Assembly (NCBI GenBank): GCA_002455955.1
Contig: DKLZ01000022.1
Span: forward strand, 1 to 64,000
Length of the DNA stretch: 64,000 nt
From: Dehalococcoidia bacterium UBA6627
GTDB lineage: Bacteria > Chloroflexota > Dehalococcoidia > UBA2979
Direction: 5' to 3'
A model generated the notes under the pieces. That model searched no databases and had not been told where the DNA came from. It was given only the letters and a program-made list of their open reading frames with translations. Below are positions 26,414 to 34,514 of this stretch, piece after piece. Within the stretch, counting starts at the first letter, position 1, and the number at the start of each line of letters is the position of its first letter. Position numbers and translations under genes: made by a program.

Positions 26414-27109
26414 ATGATGACTGATGTGATTGCAGCCATCGTGCTTGCCGCAGGGAACTCCTCCCGCATGGAAGGAGACGACAAGCTCTGGGCCGATTTA
26501 GGCGGAAAGCCTGTGGTTTCCCGCTCATTGGAAAGTCTAATCGAACTCGCTGTACTGAATATTCTAGTCATTGTTAGCCCCTCGAGTCGTCATAAGGAAC
26601 TGCGAAAACTTATTCGACGACCAAAGACACTAGAACTGCGCTTTGTCGAGGGCGGCGATAGGAGACAAGACTCCGTTGCTGCTGGAATCGCAGCAGCAGC
26701 AGAGGCTGATTGGTACTTGGTACATGACGGTGCACGCCCGCTGGCGACAGTGGAATTGTCGGCAGCTGTGCTTGACGCTGCACGCTTGTATGGTGCAGCA
26801 ATTCCCGGTGTACCTGTAACAGATACATTAAAGCGAGTACACGATAACCGTAAGATTATCGAAACCGTAAACCGGACTCCGTTGCGTGCTATACAAACAC
26901 CTCAAGCATTTTCAGGAGATGTGCTTCGTGAAGCACACAAGAAAATTCGAGGCGATGTGACTGATGACGCCGCAATGGTCGAAGAACTTGGTTACCCAGT
27001 GGCCTTAGTCGAAGGCGAAACAACAAATCTAAAAGTGACAAGAAAGACAGACCTATTAATCGCTCGAACATTCTTCGAGGCGAAGAGTAATACTCAAAGG
27101 GGACGCTGA
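26414..27109 (+). CDS. ispD: 2-C-methyl-D-erythritol 4-phosphate cytidylyltransferase
   Basis: The third step of the MEP isoprenoid pathway, transferring CMP from CTP to methylerythritol phosphate. 231 residues. The nucleotide-binding N-terminus VLAAGNSSRMEGDDKLWADLGGK is present (the usual G.G.R.. loop as GNSSRM), as are the metal-binding HDGARPL and the VPVTDTLKRV and RTPLRAIQTPQAF motifs. An ATG three bases later is an equal alternative start. The stop overlaps the ispF start by one base (TGATG), so the two are translationally coupled. Confidence 0.96.
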   Translation: MMTDVIAAIVLAAGNSSRMEGDDKLWADLGGKPVVSRSLESLIELAVLNILVIVSPSSRHKELRKLIRRPKTLELRFVEGGDRRQDSVAAGIAAAAEADWYLVHDGARPLATVELSAAVLDAARLYGAAIPGVPVTDTLKRVHDNRKIIETVNRTPLRAIQTPQAFSGDVLREAHKKIRGDVTDDAAMVEELGYPVALVEGETTNLKVTRKTDLLIARTFFEAKSNTQRGR

Positions 27110-27594
27110 TGCGCGTCGGGTTTGGATACGACATTCACCAATTCCGAGACGGAGCTAGTGGTCCTCTACGCCTTGGTGGAGTTGATATACCTAATGCGCC
27201 TCAGCTGAAAGGACACTCAGATGGTGATCCACTGATACACGCGGTTATTGATGCATTACTTGGAGCTGCAGGAGAAGGTGACATTGGTAAACACTTTCCA
27301 CCAGGGGAAGCAGCAACAGCCGGGATAGATAGTCGGGTACTACTAGAACGTGTTTCGGCACTGTTGTTGTCACGGCGGATCGATATTGTCAACGTCGATG
27401 CAACCATCATTGCTGAATACCCACCTCTTAGTGACCATTTCCTCGCTATGAGGGAGACTATCGCAAACGCACTGGGAATGGACGATGATCGTGTGAACGT
27501 GAAAGCAACTACAAATGAAGGGCTCGGTGTAATTGGCTCAGGTCAGGCAATCGCTGCTATGGCCGTAGCTCTTATCGAGGAACATGTACGATAG
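27109..27594 (+). CDS. ispF: 2-C-methyl-D-erythritol 2,4-cyclodiphosphate synthase
   Basis: The fifth step of the MEP pathway, cyclising the CDP-methylerythritol phosphate product with loss of CMP. 161 residues, the normal length. The zinc-site signature is intact: GYDIHQF, then LKGHSDGDPLIHAVIDALLGAAGEG (in pieces SDGDPLIHA and DIGKHFP). The C-terminal NVKATTNEGLGVIGSGQAIAA binds the cytidine nucleotide. It directly follows ispD. Its stop codon lies inside the first arm of a ten-pair inverted repeat. Confidence 0.97.
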   Translation: MRVGFGYDIHQFRDGASGPLRLGGVDIPNAPQLKGHSDGDPLIHAVIDALLGAAGEGDIGKHFPPGEAATAGIDSRVLLERVSALLLSRRIDIVNVDATIIAEYPPLSDHFLAMRETIANALGMDDDRVNVKATTNEGLGVIGSGQAIAAMAVALIEEHVR

Positions 27595-27623
27595 CAATGC
27601 AATGTTCAATAATTTGCATTGCT
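27593..27623. repeat. Perfect 10-bp inverted repeat over the ispF stop codon
   Basis: AGCAATGCAA (27593-27602) and TTGCATTGCT (27614-27623) are exact reverse complements around an eleven-base loop. The first arm includes part of the ispF stop codon. No T run follows, so it is not a standard intrinsic terminator. It could stabilise the ispDF mRNA end or be a protein-binding operator for cysE. Confidence 0.6.
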
Positions 27624-27750
27624 CGGCACTTGGATGATCCATACTGTGGGGACAATATGAATACCTTTATCCGCGCGTCTCTAAAGAAATTTCTGTTTTA
27701 ACGTCGAGTCAACCCTACGACTATCTGATCGCCCAGAACGGACCATCCCC

Positions 27751-28470
27751 ATGGGCTGGTTAACAACAATTAAGGAAGACATTAGAGCTGCACGGGATCG
27801 CGATCCTGCTGCACGCAATTGGATTGAGATCCTTTTAGCTTACCCTGGAGTACACGCACTGATAGTACATCGGTTCGTGTACCGGTTAAACCGCATCCAG
27901 ACCCCGATACTCCCGCGAGTGATGTCACACTTCATGCGTTTTCTAACTGGGATTGAAATTCACCCCGGTGCGCTTATTGGAAGGCGCTGCTTTATCGATC
28001 ACGGGATGGGCGTCGTCATAGGTGAAACTACAATTATTGGTGATGACTGCCATCTTTATCAGGGAGTCACCCTTGGTGGCACATCGACGCTACAAGAAAA
28101 ACGTCACCCTACCCTCGAAGAGGGTGTTGTGGTTGGTGCAGGTGCGAAGATAATCGGAGCCGTGACTATTGGAGCTCAAGCACGAATTGGAGCTGGTGCG
28201 GTGGTAGTGTCGAGCGTTCCAGCAAAAGCTACTGTAGTGGGTGTACCAGGTCACGTGGTCGCTTTTACCGTTCCAGCTACACATACCGAAAATCAGACGG
28301 TAGAACGACTTCCTGATCCAGAATGGGATCGGATAGATGCCCTCGAGCGTCGCGTTAAAGAACTAGAGACACTCATGAGTAGTAGTGAAGACAGTAGCTC
28401 TGAAGTATTTGTGGAACCTAATCAACAACTTTCAAGCATCCGCGACAACGATCACAACAAAGAAAGATAG
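27751..28470 (+). CDS. cysE: Serine O-acetyltransferase
   Basis: Acetylates serine with acetyl-CoA to O-acetylserine, the entry to cysteine synthesis. 239 residues: a short helical N-terminal part (DPAARNWIEILLAYPGVHALIVHR) of the type in short CysE proteins, then left-handed beta-helix hexapeptide repeats (IHPGALIGRRCFIDHGMGVVIG in pieces GIEIHPGALIG and IDHGMGVVIGE). The catalytic His is in DHG, and QGVTLGGTS and KRHPTLEEGVVVGAGAKI follow. A C-terminal extension ending in a probable short coiled coil (IDALERRVKELETLM) is added. cysS begins ten bases downstream, placing cysteine supply and its tRNA charging in one operon. Confidence 0.95.
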   Translation: MGWLTTIKEDIRAARDRDPAARNWIEILLAYPGVHALIVHRFVYRLNRIQTPILPRVMSHFMRFLTGIEIHPGALIGRRCFIDHGMGVVIGETTIIGDDCHLYQGVTLGGTSTLQEKRHPTLEEGVVVGAGAKIIGAVTIGAQARIGAGAVVVSSVPAKATVVGVPGHVVAFTVPATHTENQTVERLPDPEWDRIDALERRVKELETLMSSSEDSSSEVFVEPNQQLSSIRDNDHNKER

Positions 28471-28480
28471 GGCGCGCGAG

Positions 28481-29926
28481 ATGAGATTATTGGACACTCT
28501 CACTAACAAACTGCGTGAAGTTGACCCTGTTCACGAAGGCTCTATAGGGATTTATGTTTGTGGCGTTACTCCCTACGCGGAGGCGCATGTAGGACATGCG
28601 ATGTCGTTAATTGTCTACGACGTGCTCGTCAGATACCTGAGATGGGATGGCAATTCGGCTAGAGGCTATAACGTTACTTTCGTCACTAATTACACCGACG
28701 TTGACGACAAACTTATTGAGCGCGCTGCCGAACTGAATTGCGACCCTTTGGAGCTTGCATCTGAAAACATCGACCGCTGGGAACGAGAACAAGTCGAGCT
28801 CGGTATCGTACCGCCTGACAAGCGCCCTCGGGTTACAGGTGAAATAGAGACGATCACTTCTACTATCGAAGAGATCATTCGCCAAGGATATGCCTACGTC
28901 ACTACAAACGGCGACGTCTACTACCGTGTTCAGGTGAAAAATGACTATGGGAAGCTTTCACATAGAGAAATTGAAGGCCTGAGAGCCGGAACGCGAGGTG
29001 AGCTCGGCAAAGATAAAGAGTTTCCGCTCGATTTCGCTCTATGGAAGAAGCAGAAGCCAGGAGAACCTGCCTGGCCTTCTCCATGGAGCAACGGTAGACC
29101 TGGTTGGCATATCGAGTGTTCCGCTATGGCCCAACGGTACTTAGGTGACACCTTCGACATCCACGGCGGTGGAGTTGATCTCATCTTCCCTCATCATGAA
29201 AACGAAATTGCTCAGGCAGAAGCAGCAACTGGTAAACCATTTGCACGCCTATGGATGCATAACGGAATGGTGCAATACGAAAATGAAAAAATGTCGAAAT
29301 CTACTGGCAATCTTGTTTCAGTGGCGGAAGCACTTCAACGCTGGCATCCCGCTGCATTGAGACTTTTCGTATTGAGCAGTCATTACCGAGGGCCCAATAA
29401 CCTGACAGAGGAGGCAATGGGAGCAGCAACGCGTGGCATCGAACGTTTAGAGGGTGCACTTAAGCCGTTTAAGGCATCTCCGGATGCTACCCCTCTGGAT
29501 CCGGAAGGGACGCGAACACGTTTTGTCGAAGCGATGGAGAACGACTTCGGCACTCCGCAAGCACTCGCTTCTCTGTTCGATTTGGCGCGTGCGATTAATC
29601 GCGGACGTGCTGAAGGTTTTGATCTCGGATTAGCTCAGGCTGAATTGCAAGAACTTACTTCAGTACTTGGCCTTCGCCTCGATAACATCACCTTCACTGA
29701 GGTAAAGATCGATAAAATTGCTCTGGCGGATACCGCATCAGAATTCGGAGTAGACCACAGTGGATCCGAGGTGGAATCTATCATTACTGCCTTGATTGAA
29801 CGTCGCACAATCGCTAGAACCGAAAAAGATTTCATCTTGTCCGACGAGATTCGTGACAAGCTCGCTACGCTTCACATACTCCTTGAAGACACGCCAGAGG
29901 GAACCCACTGGTCAATGCAGTCGTAA
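28481..29926 (+). CDS. cysS: Cysteinyl-tRNA synthetase
   Basis: Charges tRNA-Cys. 481 residues of class I. Seen are the zinc-ligand YVCGVTPY, the HIGH-equivalent HVGHAMS, HIECSAMA with the second Cys, GGGVDLIFPHHENE with zinc-binding His/Glu, and the KMSKS loop. The C-terminal DALR/anticodon-binding region ends near the stop. The zinc site therefore looks intact, in contrast to RpoC zinc-2 and L33. The start ATG at 28481 (MRLLDTL) matches the family; the frame extends upstream into cysE and is ignored. Confidence 0.97.
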   Translation: MRLLDTLTNKLREVDPVHEGSIGIYVCGVTPYAEAHVGHAMSLIVYDVLVRYLRWDGNSARGYNVTFVTNYTDVDDKLIERAAELNCDPLELASENIDRWEREQVELGIVPPDKRPRVTGEIETITSTIEEIIRQGYAYVTTNGDVYYRVQVKNDYGKLSHREIEGLRAGTRGELGKDKEFPLDFALWKKQKPGEPAWPSPWSNGRPGWHIECSAMAQRYLGDTFDIHGGGVDLIFPHHENEIAQAEAATGKPFARLWMHNGMVQYENEKMSKSTGNLVSVAEALQRWHPAALRLFVLSSHYRGPNNLTEEAMGAATRGIERLEGALKPFKASPDATPLDPEGTRTRFVEAMENDFGTPQALASLFDLARAINRGRAEGFDLGLAQAELQELTSVLGLRLDNITFTEVKIDKIALADTASEFGVDHSGSEVESIITALIERRTIARTEKDFILSDEIRDKLATLHILLEDTPEGTHWSMQS

Positions 29927-29958
29927 TTTAAGATCATGTAAACTGATGGGCACATTCG

Positions 29959-29986
29959 TTGACCGGCCGATCAGCATCGATATACT
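29959..29986 (+). promoter_or_regulatory. Predicted promoter for the tRNA-tuf transcription unit
   Basis: TTGACC (29959-29964) and TATACT (29981-29986) are 16 bases apart, a strong sigma-70-type match. Transcription would begin near 29993, about 100 bases before the first tRNA, and could run through three tRNAs into tuf. Confidence 0.6.
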
Positions 29987-30096
29987 TGTAGCTTCCGATA
30001 CGTACCCCCAGCGACGCTCTTTGAGTCAATGGGGTGCGCCTTGCTCCCTACGACTCGGGCAAAAATGAATGCTTGGAGGCGTCGTAGCAAGCTATG

Positions 30097-30172
30097 GCCC
30101 GGGTGGCGCAATGGTAGCGCAACCGATTTGTAATCGGTAGGTTAGCGGGTTCGAATCCCCTCTCGGGCTCCA
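30097..30172 (+). tRNA. tRNA-Thr(UGU)
   Basis: A complete cloverleaf. The acceptor stem GCCCGGG/CTCGGGC has one G·U, and the anticodon stem ACCGA/TCGGT encloses loop TTTGTAA with anticodon TGT. The T arm is GCGGG-TTCGAAT-CCCCT-like, and CCA is encoded. It is the first of three tRNAs upstream of tuf. Confidence 0.96.
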
Positions 30173-30189
30173 GCCTCTCGAAGAATCGT

Positions 30190-30275
30190 GCAGGGGTGGG
30201 AGAGTGGCTAATTCCAGCGGACTGTAAATCCGCCGCCTTACGGCTACGCAGGTTCGAATCCTGCCCCCTGCACCA
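30190..30275 (+). tRNA. tRNA-Tyr(GUA)
   Basis: A class II tRNA with a long variable arm (CCGCCTTACGGCTAC region). The acceptor stem is GCAGGGG/CCCCTGC, the anticodon stem GCGGA/TCCGC with loop CTGTAAA and anticodon GTA, and the T arm GCAGG/CCTGC around TTCGAAT. CCA is encoded. Confidence 0.96.
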
Positions 30276-30432
30276 GCACAGCAAATAAGAAAGTGAAATA
30301 TTTTGATGGCCTATTGGATTTAGGGAAATAAGCGGTAAGAATATCAACGGATCAGTTAAAATGTGGAGCTTCAGTGGCGCGCAGCGCCAGCGGGCGGCAC
30401 ACTAGATGGTCGGCAGGTGCCCGATTCACGAC

Positions 30433-30507
30433 GCCCGCTTAGCTCAGTGGTAGAGCGCATTCTTGGTAAGAATGAGGTCATGAGTTCAACTCTCATAGCG
30501 GGCTCCA
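30433..30507 (+). tRNA. tRNA-Thr(GGU)
   Basis: The acceptor stem GCCCGCT/AGCGGGC is perfect, and the anticodon stem CATTC/GAATG encloses loop TTGGTAA with anticodon GGT. The T loop is TTCAACT and CCA is encoded. The 157 bases between tRNA-Tyr and this gene hold no further tRNA, although tRNA-Gly occupies this place in E. coli. A TGGCGC/GCGCCA hairpin is seen there at 30375-30389. Confidence 0.95.
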
Positions 30508-30557
30508 TGACCATGGCAGCTTCGTTGAGTTGAATGCAAACAAGAATAGAATGGCAA

Positions 30558-30599
30558 CCAAGCACGGTGCTTGGTAGATAGAATCCCAGCTGACTGGGA
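30558..30599 (+). promoter_or_regulatory. Two successive hairpins in the tuf leader
   Basis: CCAAGCA (30558-30564) pairs with TGCTTGG (30568-30574) around CGG. Ten bases later TCCCAG (30584-30589) pairs with CTGGGA (30594-30599) around CTGA. Both lie between the last tRNA and the tuf ribosome-binding site and neither is followed by a T run. They may guide processing of tRNA from mRNA or protect the tuf 5' end. Confidence 0.5.
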
Positions 30600-30617
30600 A
30601 AAGAGTAGGAGACCGGG

Positions 30618-31817
30618 ATGGCCAAGGGCGTATTCGAGCGGACAAAACCGCACGCCAACATAGGGACTATTGGTCATGTCGACCATGGCAAGACCACTTT
30701 GACAGCGGCAATTACCAAGTCGCTCTCACTCACGGGAGGTGCAGACTTCCGTTCTTTCGAACAGATCGACAACGCTCCCGAAGAGAAAGCGCGCGGAATT
30801 ACTATCGCAATCACACATGTGGAGTACGAGACAGAAAATCGTCACTACGCACACGTTGACTGCCCTGGTCACGCCGACTACATCAAAAACATGATCACTG
30901 GCGCTGCACAGATGGATGGTGCCATCTTGGTTGTTGCTGCTCCCGATGGTCCGATGCCTCAGACGCGTGAGCACCTTTTGCTCGCTCGCCAGGTCGAAGT
31001 TCCAAACATCGTTGTCTTCCTGAACAAGGTGGACATGATGGACGACGAAGAACTACTCGAACTGGTTGAGATGGAGATGCGCGAACTTCTCACCGAATAT
31101 GAGTTCCCCGGAGACGACGTCCCGATTATTCGTGGCTCTGCTTTGGCAGCATTGGAATCTTCTTCAGAAGATATGAACGATCCTGAGTATGCCCCGATCA
31201 TGGAGCTTATGAATGCGGTCGACGAATATATCCCGCAGCCGGAACGTGCTAACGATCAACCGTTCCTAATGGCTATCGAAGATGTGTTCGGAATTAAAGG
31301 CCGTGGCACCGTAGTCACCGGTCGAATCGAGCGAGGAACAGTCAACGTTGGTGAATCCATCGAGATCATTGGTCTCAAGGACACGGCAACAACAACCGTG
31401 ACCGGAGTTGAAATGTTCAACAAAACACTCGAATCCGGGGAGGCTGGAGATAACGTTGGTGCTCTACTCCGTGGTGTCGAGCGAGAAGATATCGAACGTG
31501 GTCAGGTATTAGCTGCCCCTGGTTCAATAACACCGCATCGAAAATTCAAGGGGCAGGTATACGTACTATCGAAGGATGAGGGAGGGCGTCACACGCCATT
31601 CTTCAACGGCTATCGTCCACAGTTTTACGTCCGAACTACCGACGTAACTGGAATGGCAACTCTTCCTGAAGGCACAGAAATGGTCATGCCAGGCGATGAC
31701 GTAGAGCTCAGTATTGAGTTGGTGTCACCTATTGCCATTGAAAATGGCCTCAGATTTGCGATTCGTGAAGGTGGACGTACAGTCGGTTCAGGCATCGTAA
31801 CTGAGATCGTGGAGTAG
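30618..31817 (+). CDS. tuf: Elongation factor Tu
   Basis: The GTPase that delivers aminoacyl-tRNA to the ribosome. 399 residues. The G motifs are GHVDHGKTT (P-loop), the switch-I region EEKARGITI, DCPGHADY, NKVDMMDD and GSALAAL. Domain 2 begins near LMAIEDVFGIKGRGTVVTGRIE, and domain 3 includes GYRPQFYVRTTDVTG. A ribosome-binding site GGAGA lies upstream of the ATG. It is followed by rpmG, secE and nusG, the usual order. Confidence 0.99.
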   Translation: MAKGVFERTKPHANIGTIGHVDHGKTTLTAAITKSLSLTGGADFRSFEQIDNAPEEKARGITIAITHVEYETENRHYAHVDCPGHADYIKNMITGAAQMDGAILVVAAPDGPMPQTREHLLLARQVEVPNIVVFLNKVDMMDDEELLELVEMEMRELLTEYEFPGDDVPIIRGSALAALESSSEDMNDPEYAPIMELMNAVDEYIPQPERANDQPFLMAIEDVFGIKGRGTVVTGRIERGTVNVGESIEIIGLKDTATTTVTGVEMFNKTLESGEAGDNVGALLRGVEREDIERGQVLAAPGSITPHRKFKGQVYVLSKDEGGRHTPFFNGYRPQFYVRTTDVTGMATLPEGTEMVMPGDDVELSIELVSPIAIENGLRFAIREGGRTVGSGIVTEIVE

Positions 31818-31827
31818 GCGGATAGCG

Positions 31828-31992
31828 GTGGCAAAAAAGGGTGATCGCGAACACGTTAAACTTGTTAGTAACGACTGCCCGGGAGTTGTCTACCATACAA
31901 AGAAAAACAAACGGAACGACCCGGATCGTATCGAGTTAAGGAAATACTGCCCGAAAACTCGATCGATCCAAGTCTTTCGAGAGAGCCGCTAG
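31828..31992 (+). CDS. rpmG: 50S ribosomal protein L33 with a degenerate zinc ribbon
   Basis: A 54-residue L33 starting at GTG with the family core HTKKNKRNDPDRIELRKYC. The cysteine-rich L33 form has two CxxC pairs. Here only one Cys of each pair remains: SNDC in place of CxxC, and YCPKT in place of YCPRC. Zinc binding is therefore unlikely. It sits 10 bases after tuf, before secE, where L33 is commonly found. Confidence 0.95.
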   Translation: MAKKGDREHVKLVSNDCPGVVYHTKKNKRNDPDRIELRKYCPKTRSIQVFRESR

Positions 31993-32090
31993 ACGCAACT
32001 CGCATTGTTCGAACATATCTGGATTGGCGGAAGTAATCCCGCTGTCCAGCAGCTCAGCGACGGAAGACCCGAGACCAGTAGGGACACAAA

Positions 32091-32417
32091 ATGGGCCGAG
32101 AGGCTCGCCGGGCTCAGGCTCGAGCGGAACGACGACAGCAAAGACAAGGGCAAGGCGGTGCACGCAGCCCTCGAAATCCTGCTGCCGTTACCACGACTTC
32201 ATCGCAGGCCAGTCAGGTGCGATCCCGAGGATCGCTATTACGACCTGCATGGATTATCGACATCGTTAGCGAACTACGTAAGGTTACGTGGCCTTCACGC
32301 CAGGAAGTCGGATATTTAACTTTTGTCGTGATCGTCATCTCGATAATCATCGGGCTTATCCTTGGATCAGCAGATCTTGCATTCGGCTGGTTTACTGAGC
32401 AGACTATCCTGCGCTAG
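32091..32417 (+). CDS. secE: Preprotein translocase subunit SecE
   Basis: 108 residues. The C-terminal SecE core is clear: VSELRKVTWPSRQEVGYLT amphipathic helix followed by a single membrane segment (FVVIVISIIIGLILG). The first about 50 residues are Arg/Gln-rich and family-atypical; the DNA here is open in all frames, but this frame joins the core and has AGGGA eight bases before the ATG. SecE clamps SecY in the translocon. No tRNA-Trp is found between rpmG and secE, where many bacteria have one. Confidence 0.92.
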   Translation: MGREARRAQARAERRQQRQGQGGARSPRNPAAVTTTSSQASQVRSRGSLLRPAWIIDIVSELRKVTWPSRQEVGYLTFVVIVISIIIGLILGSADLAFGWFTEQTILR

Positions 32418-32426
32418 GAGAGACGC

Positions 32427-33041
32427 GTGGTACTCGAATCTCGACCCGAAAAAACAACCACCGAGACTGATGGCGAGGACAACCCTTCGCCCGCTGGGTC
32501 TAAAGACGGGCGTGCCTGGTTCATCGTGCAGACATACTCAGGATACGAAAATAAGGTAAAACTCGATCTTGAACAGCGGATTAGATCGATGGATATGTCA
32601 GAGCGAATCCACCAAGTAATCGTCCCTACTGAAGATGAAATAGAGATTCGAGAAGGACAGCGAAAGACCGTGTCCAAGAAGCTCTTCCCTGGTTATGTTT
32701 TTGTGCAAATGCTGATGGATGATGAATCTTGGTATGTGGTTCGTAACACTCCCGGTGTGACTGGTTTTGCCGGGACAACGACAGACGACCGAGCGAAACC
32801 TACACCATTACCAGACGCGGAAGTTAATCAAATCTTGCGGCAAATGCATACTGCTGCACCACGTGTGAACATAGGCTTCGCCGTCGGCGAAACTGTATTA
32901 GTTACAGATGGACCGTTTAGCGACATGATTGGATCTGTCGATATGATCGATCTGGACCGTGGTCGTGTTCGAGTAATGGTGTCTATGTTCGGTCGCGATA
33001 CGCCAGTTGAACTCGACTTTTTGCAAGTTGAGAAACAGTAA
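32427..33041 (+). CDS. nusG: Transcription termination/antitermination factor NusG
   Basis: 204 residues. An N-terminal extension of about 25 residues precedes the NGN domain (WFIVQTYSGYENKVKLDLEQR, LFPGYVFVQM, VRNTPGVTGFAG). The C-terminal KOW domain is GETVLVTDGPFSDMIGSVD. It binds RNA polymerase and links it to Rho or ribosomes. It starts at GTG with GGAG upstream, nine bases after secE. Confidence 0.97.
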   Translation: MVLESRPEKTTTETDGEDNPSPAGSKDGRAWFIVQTYSGYENKVKLDLEQRIRSMDMSERIHQVIVPTEDEIEIREGQRKTVSKKLFPGYVFVQMLMDDESWYVVRNTPGVTGFAGTTTDDRAKPTPLPDAEVNQILRQMHTAAPRVNIGFAVGETVLVTDGPFSDMIGSVDMIDLDRGRVRVMVSMFGRDTPVELDFLQVEKQ

Positions 33042-33119
33042 AGACGGGACGTTTCGCAGAAGTAGCCTTCGCTGGGCTGATATTTTTCTTAAGGCTAAGC
33101 TAAGTTTTGGTGAGGTGAG

Positions 33120-33542
33120 ATGGCAAAGAAAGTTCGCACTGTCCTGACTCTACAAATTCAAGCAGGCCAAGCTAACCCGGCGCCGCCTGTTGGAACCGCG
33201 TTGGGACCGCATGGAATCAACATTATGGATTTCTGCAAAGCATACAATGAGCAAACACGTGAATCAGCTGGGCAAATTATCCCAGCAAAAATCACGATCT
33301 TTGAAGACCGCTCGTTCAGTTTTATCCTGAAAACGCCTCCGGCATCGGATTTGCTTCGCAAAGCTGCTGGCATCGAGAAAGGGTCGCCTAGTCAGCTACA
33401 GGAAAAGGTTGGGTCTGTAAACGATAGTCAGGTGCGAGAGATAGCTGAAGTAAAGATGCCTGATCTCAATACCGACGACATCGAGCAGGCAATGAGAATA
33501 GTCAAAGGAACGGCTCGCTCGATGGGAATTGAGGTTCAGTAA
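33120..33542 (+). CDS. rplK: 50S ribosomal protein L11
   Basis: 140 residues of the stalk-base protein that forms the GTPase-associated centre. The N-terminal LQIQAGQANPAPPVGTALG and NIMDFCKAYNEQT, and the C-terminal RNA-binding KMPDLNTDDIEQAMRIVKGTARSMGI, are canonical. Its usual methyltransferase, PrmA, may be the fragment at the right-hand end of this window. It is followed two bases later by rplA. Confidence 0.98.
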   Translation: MAKKVRTVLTLQIQAGQANPAPPVGTALGPHGINIMDFCKAYNEQTRESAGQIIPAKITIFEDRSFSFILKTPPASDLLRKAAGIEKGSPSQLQEKVGSVNDSQVREIAEVKMPDLNTDDIEQAMRIVKGTARSMGIEVQ

Positions 33543-33544
33543 CA

Positions 33545-34267
33545 ATGCCGAAAGTGGGAAAGCGAACCATTGCCGCACGTGAGAAGGTCGATTCCGACCA
33601 ACTATACGATCCCCAGCAAGCAGTGGCTCTTGTAAAAGGAAACGCAACCGCGAAGTTCGATGAAACTGTAGAACTTCACCTAAAGACTGGCCTAGACGGT
33701 CGTCATGCAGATCAACAGATCCGCGGATCTGTTGTTCTACCTCATGGGATCGGCCGAGAAGTTAGGGTCTTAGTCTTCGCAGAAGGAGAGGCCGCAAACA
33801 ACGCTAGTGATGCCGGAGCCGACGAAGTTGGTGCAGACGATCTCATCGAAAAAGTAGCTTCCGGCTACCTCGACTTCGATGTAGCACTCGCTCAACGAGA
33901 GCTGATGGGTAAAGTTGGAGGCTTGGGTCGTGTTCTGGGGCCACGTGGTCTGATGCCCAACCCTCGAAATAACACTGTGCTACCAGGTGAAGACCTGGCA
34001 CGAGGAGTCAACGAAGCAAAGGCAGGGCGTGTTGATTTCCGACTTGATCGGACAAATCTTGTGCATTGCACGATAGGGAAGGCTTCTTTCACCGAAGCGC
34101 AGCTCGAAGGAAACCTCGGAGCTATGATTTCAGAAATCTTACGAGCTCGTCCAACGGGTACTAAAGGTCCACTACTCAAAGGTGCAACACTCACCTCAAC
34201 AATGGGGCCAGGCGTTCAGATGGACATAAACCAAATACTAGCGTTAGGCGATGAAAATACCTCTTAA
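33545..34267 (+). CDS. rplA: 50S ribosomal protein L1
   Basis: 240 residues. Characteristic segments are FDETVELHLKTGLDGRHADQ, GSVVLPHG, GRVLGPRGLMPNPR and the C-terminal TSTMGPGVQMDI. It binds 23S rRNA at the mobile L1 stalk and in other bacteria represses its own operon. The gene lies two bases after rplK, and transcription then meets the attenuator before rplJ. Confidence 0.98.
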   Translation: MPKVGKRTIAAREKVDSDQLYDPQQAVALVKGNATAKFDETVELHLKTGLDGRHADQQIRGSVVLPHGIGREVRVLVFAEGEAANNASDAGADEVGADDLIEKVASGYLDFDVALAQRELMGKVGGLGRVLGPRGLMPNPRNNTVLPGEDLARGVNEAKAGRVDFRLDRTNLVHCTIGKASFTEAQLEGNLGAMISEILRARPTGTKGPLLKGATLTSTMGPGVQMDINQILALGDENTS

Positions 34268-34364
34268 CAACATTCTATAGATGACATTCTTGTGAGCTGA
34301 AAAATTATCAGCGCGGAATAAAATTTGCGCCGAACTAAAGGCAATGTGAGGTACCATATTGAGG

Positions 34365-34514
34365 CGGCGTAAAAGTCGCCTGACTGCCAGAGACTGCGGG
34401 TCTAGAAATAGATAACGCTCAAGCGAGCGACCCGTATAGGTAGGGCATAATGCGGGAATGCCTCAGAGGTAGACCCGGATCACGCGCCCTCAGTTCTGGC
34501 GAGGGCGCTTTTTT
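34365..34514 (+). ncRNA. Ribosomal L10 leader with attenuator
   Basis: The 299-base rplA-rplJ spacer carries an L10-leader-like RNA: CTGCCAGAGACTGCGGGTC, a following stem-loop, then CCTCAGAGGTAGACCCG, where GCGGGTC can meet GACCCG-type partners. In many bacteria the L10-L12 complex binds this RNA to control rplJL. The 3' boundary is the terminator at 34484-34514. The left boundary is approximate. Confidence 0.7.
34484..34514 (+). terminator. Intrinsic terminator in the L10 leader
   Basis: GCGCCCTC (34484-34491) and GAGGGCGC (34501-34508) form eight perfect pairs around a nine-base loop, followed by six T. It lies 52 bases before rplJ, as expected for attenuation of the rplJL part of the operon. 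Confidence 0.85.

Noticed and set aside
29946..30068. A 40-codon open frame between cysS and the first tRNA
   Set aside because: It contains the predicted tRNA-tuf promoter, has no ribosome-binding site, and its translation resembles nothing conserved.
30276..30432. Possible tRNA-Gly between tRNA-Tyr and tRNA-Thr(GGU)
   Set aside because: No T-loop motif and no cloverleaf pairing. Only a short hairpin is present.
31993..32090. Possible tRNA-Trp between rpmG and secE
   Set aside because: No TTCGA-type T loop, no CCA anticodon loop and no acceptor pairing could be found.
32005..32319. Overlapping open frames in the secE region
   Set aside because: Only the frame beginning at 32091 joins the SecE core. 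The others reflect a GC-rich stretch with few stops.
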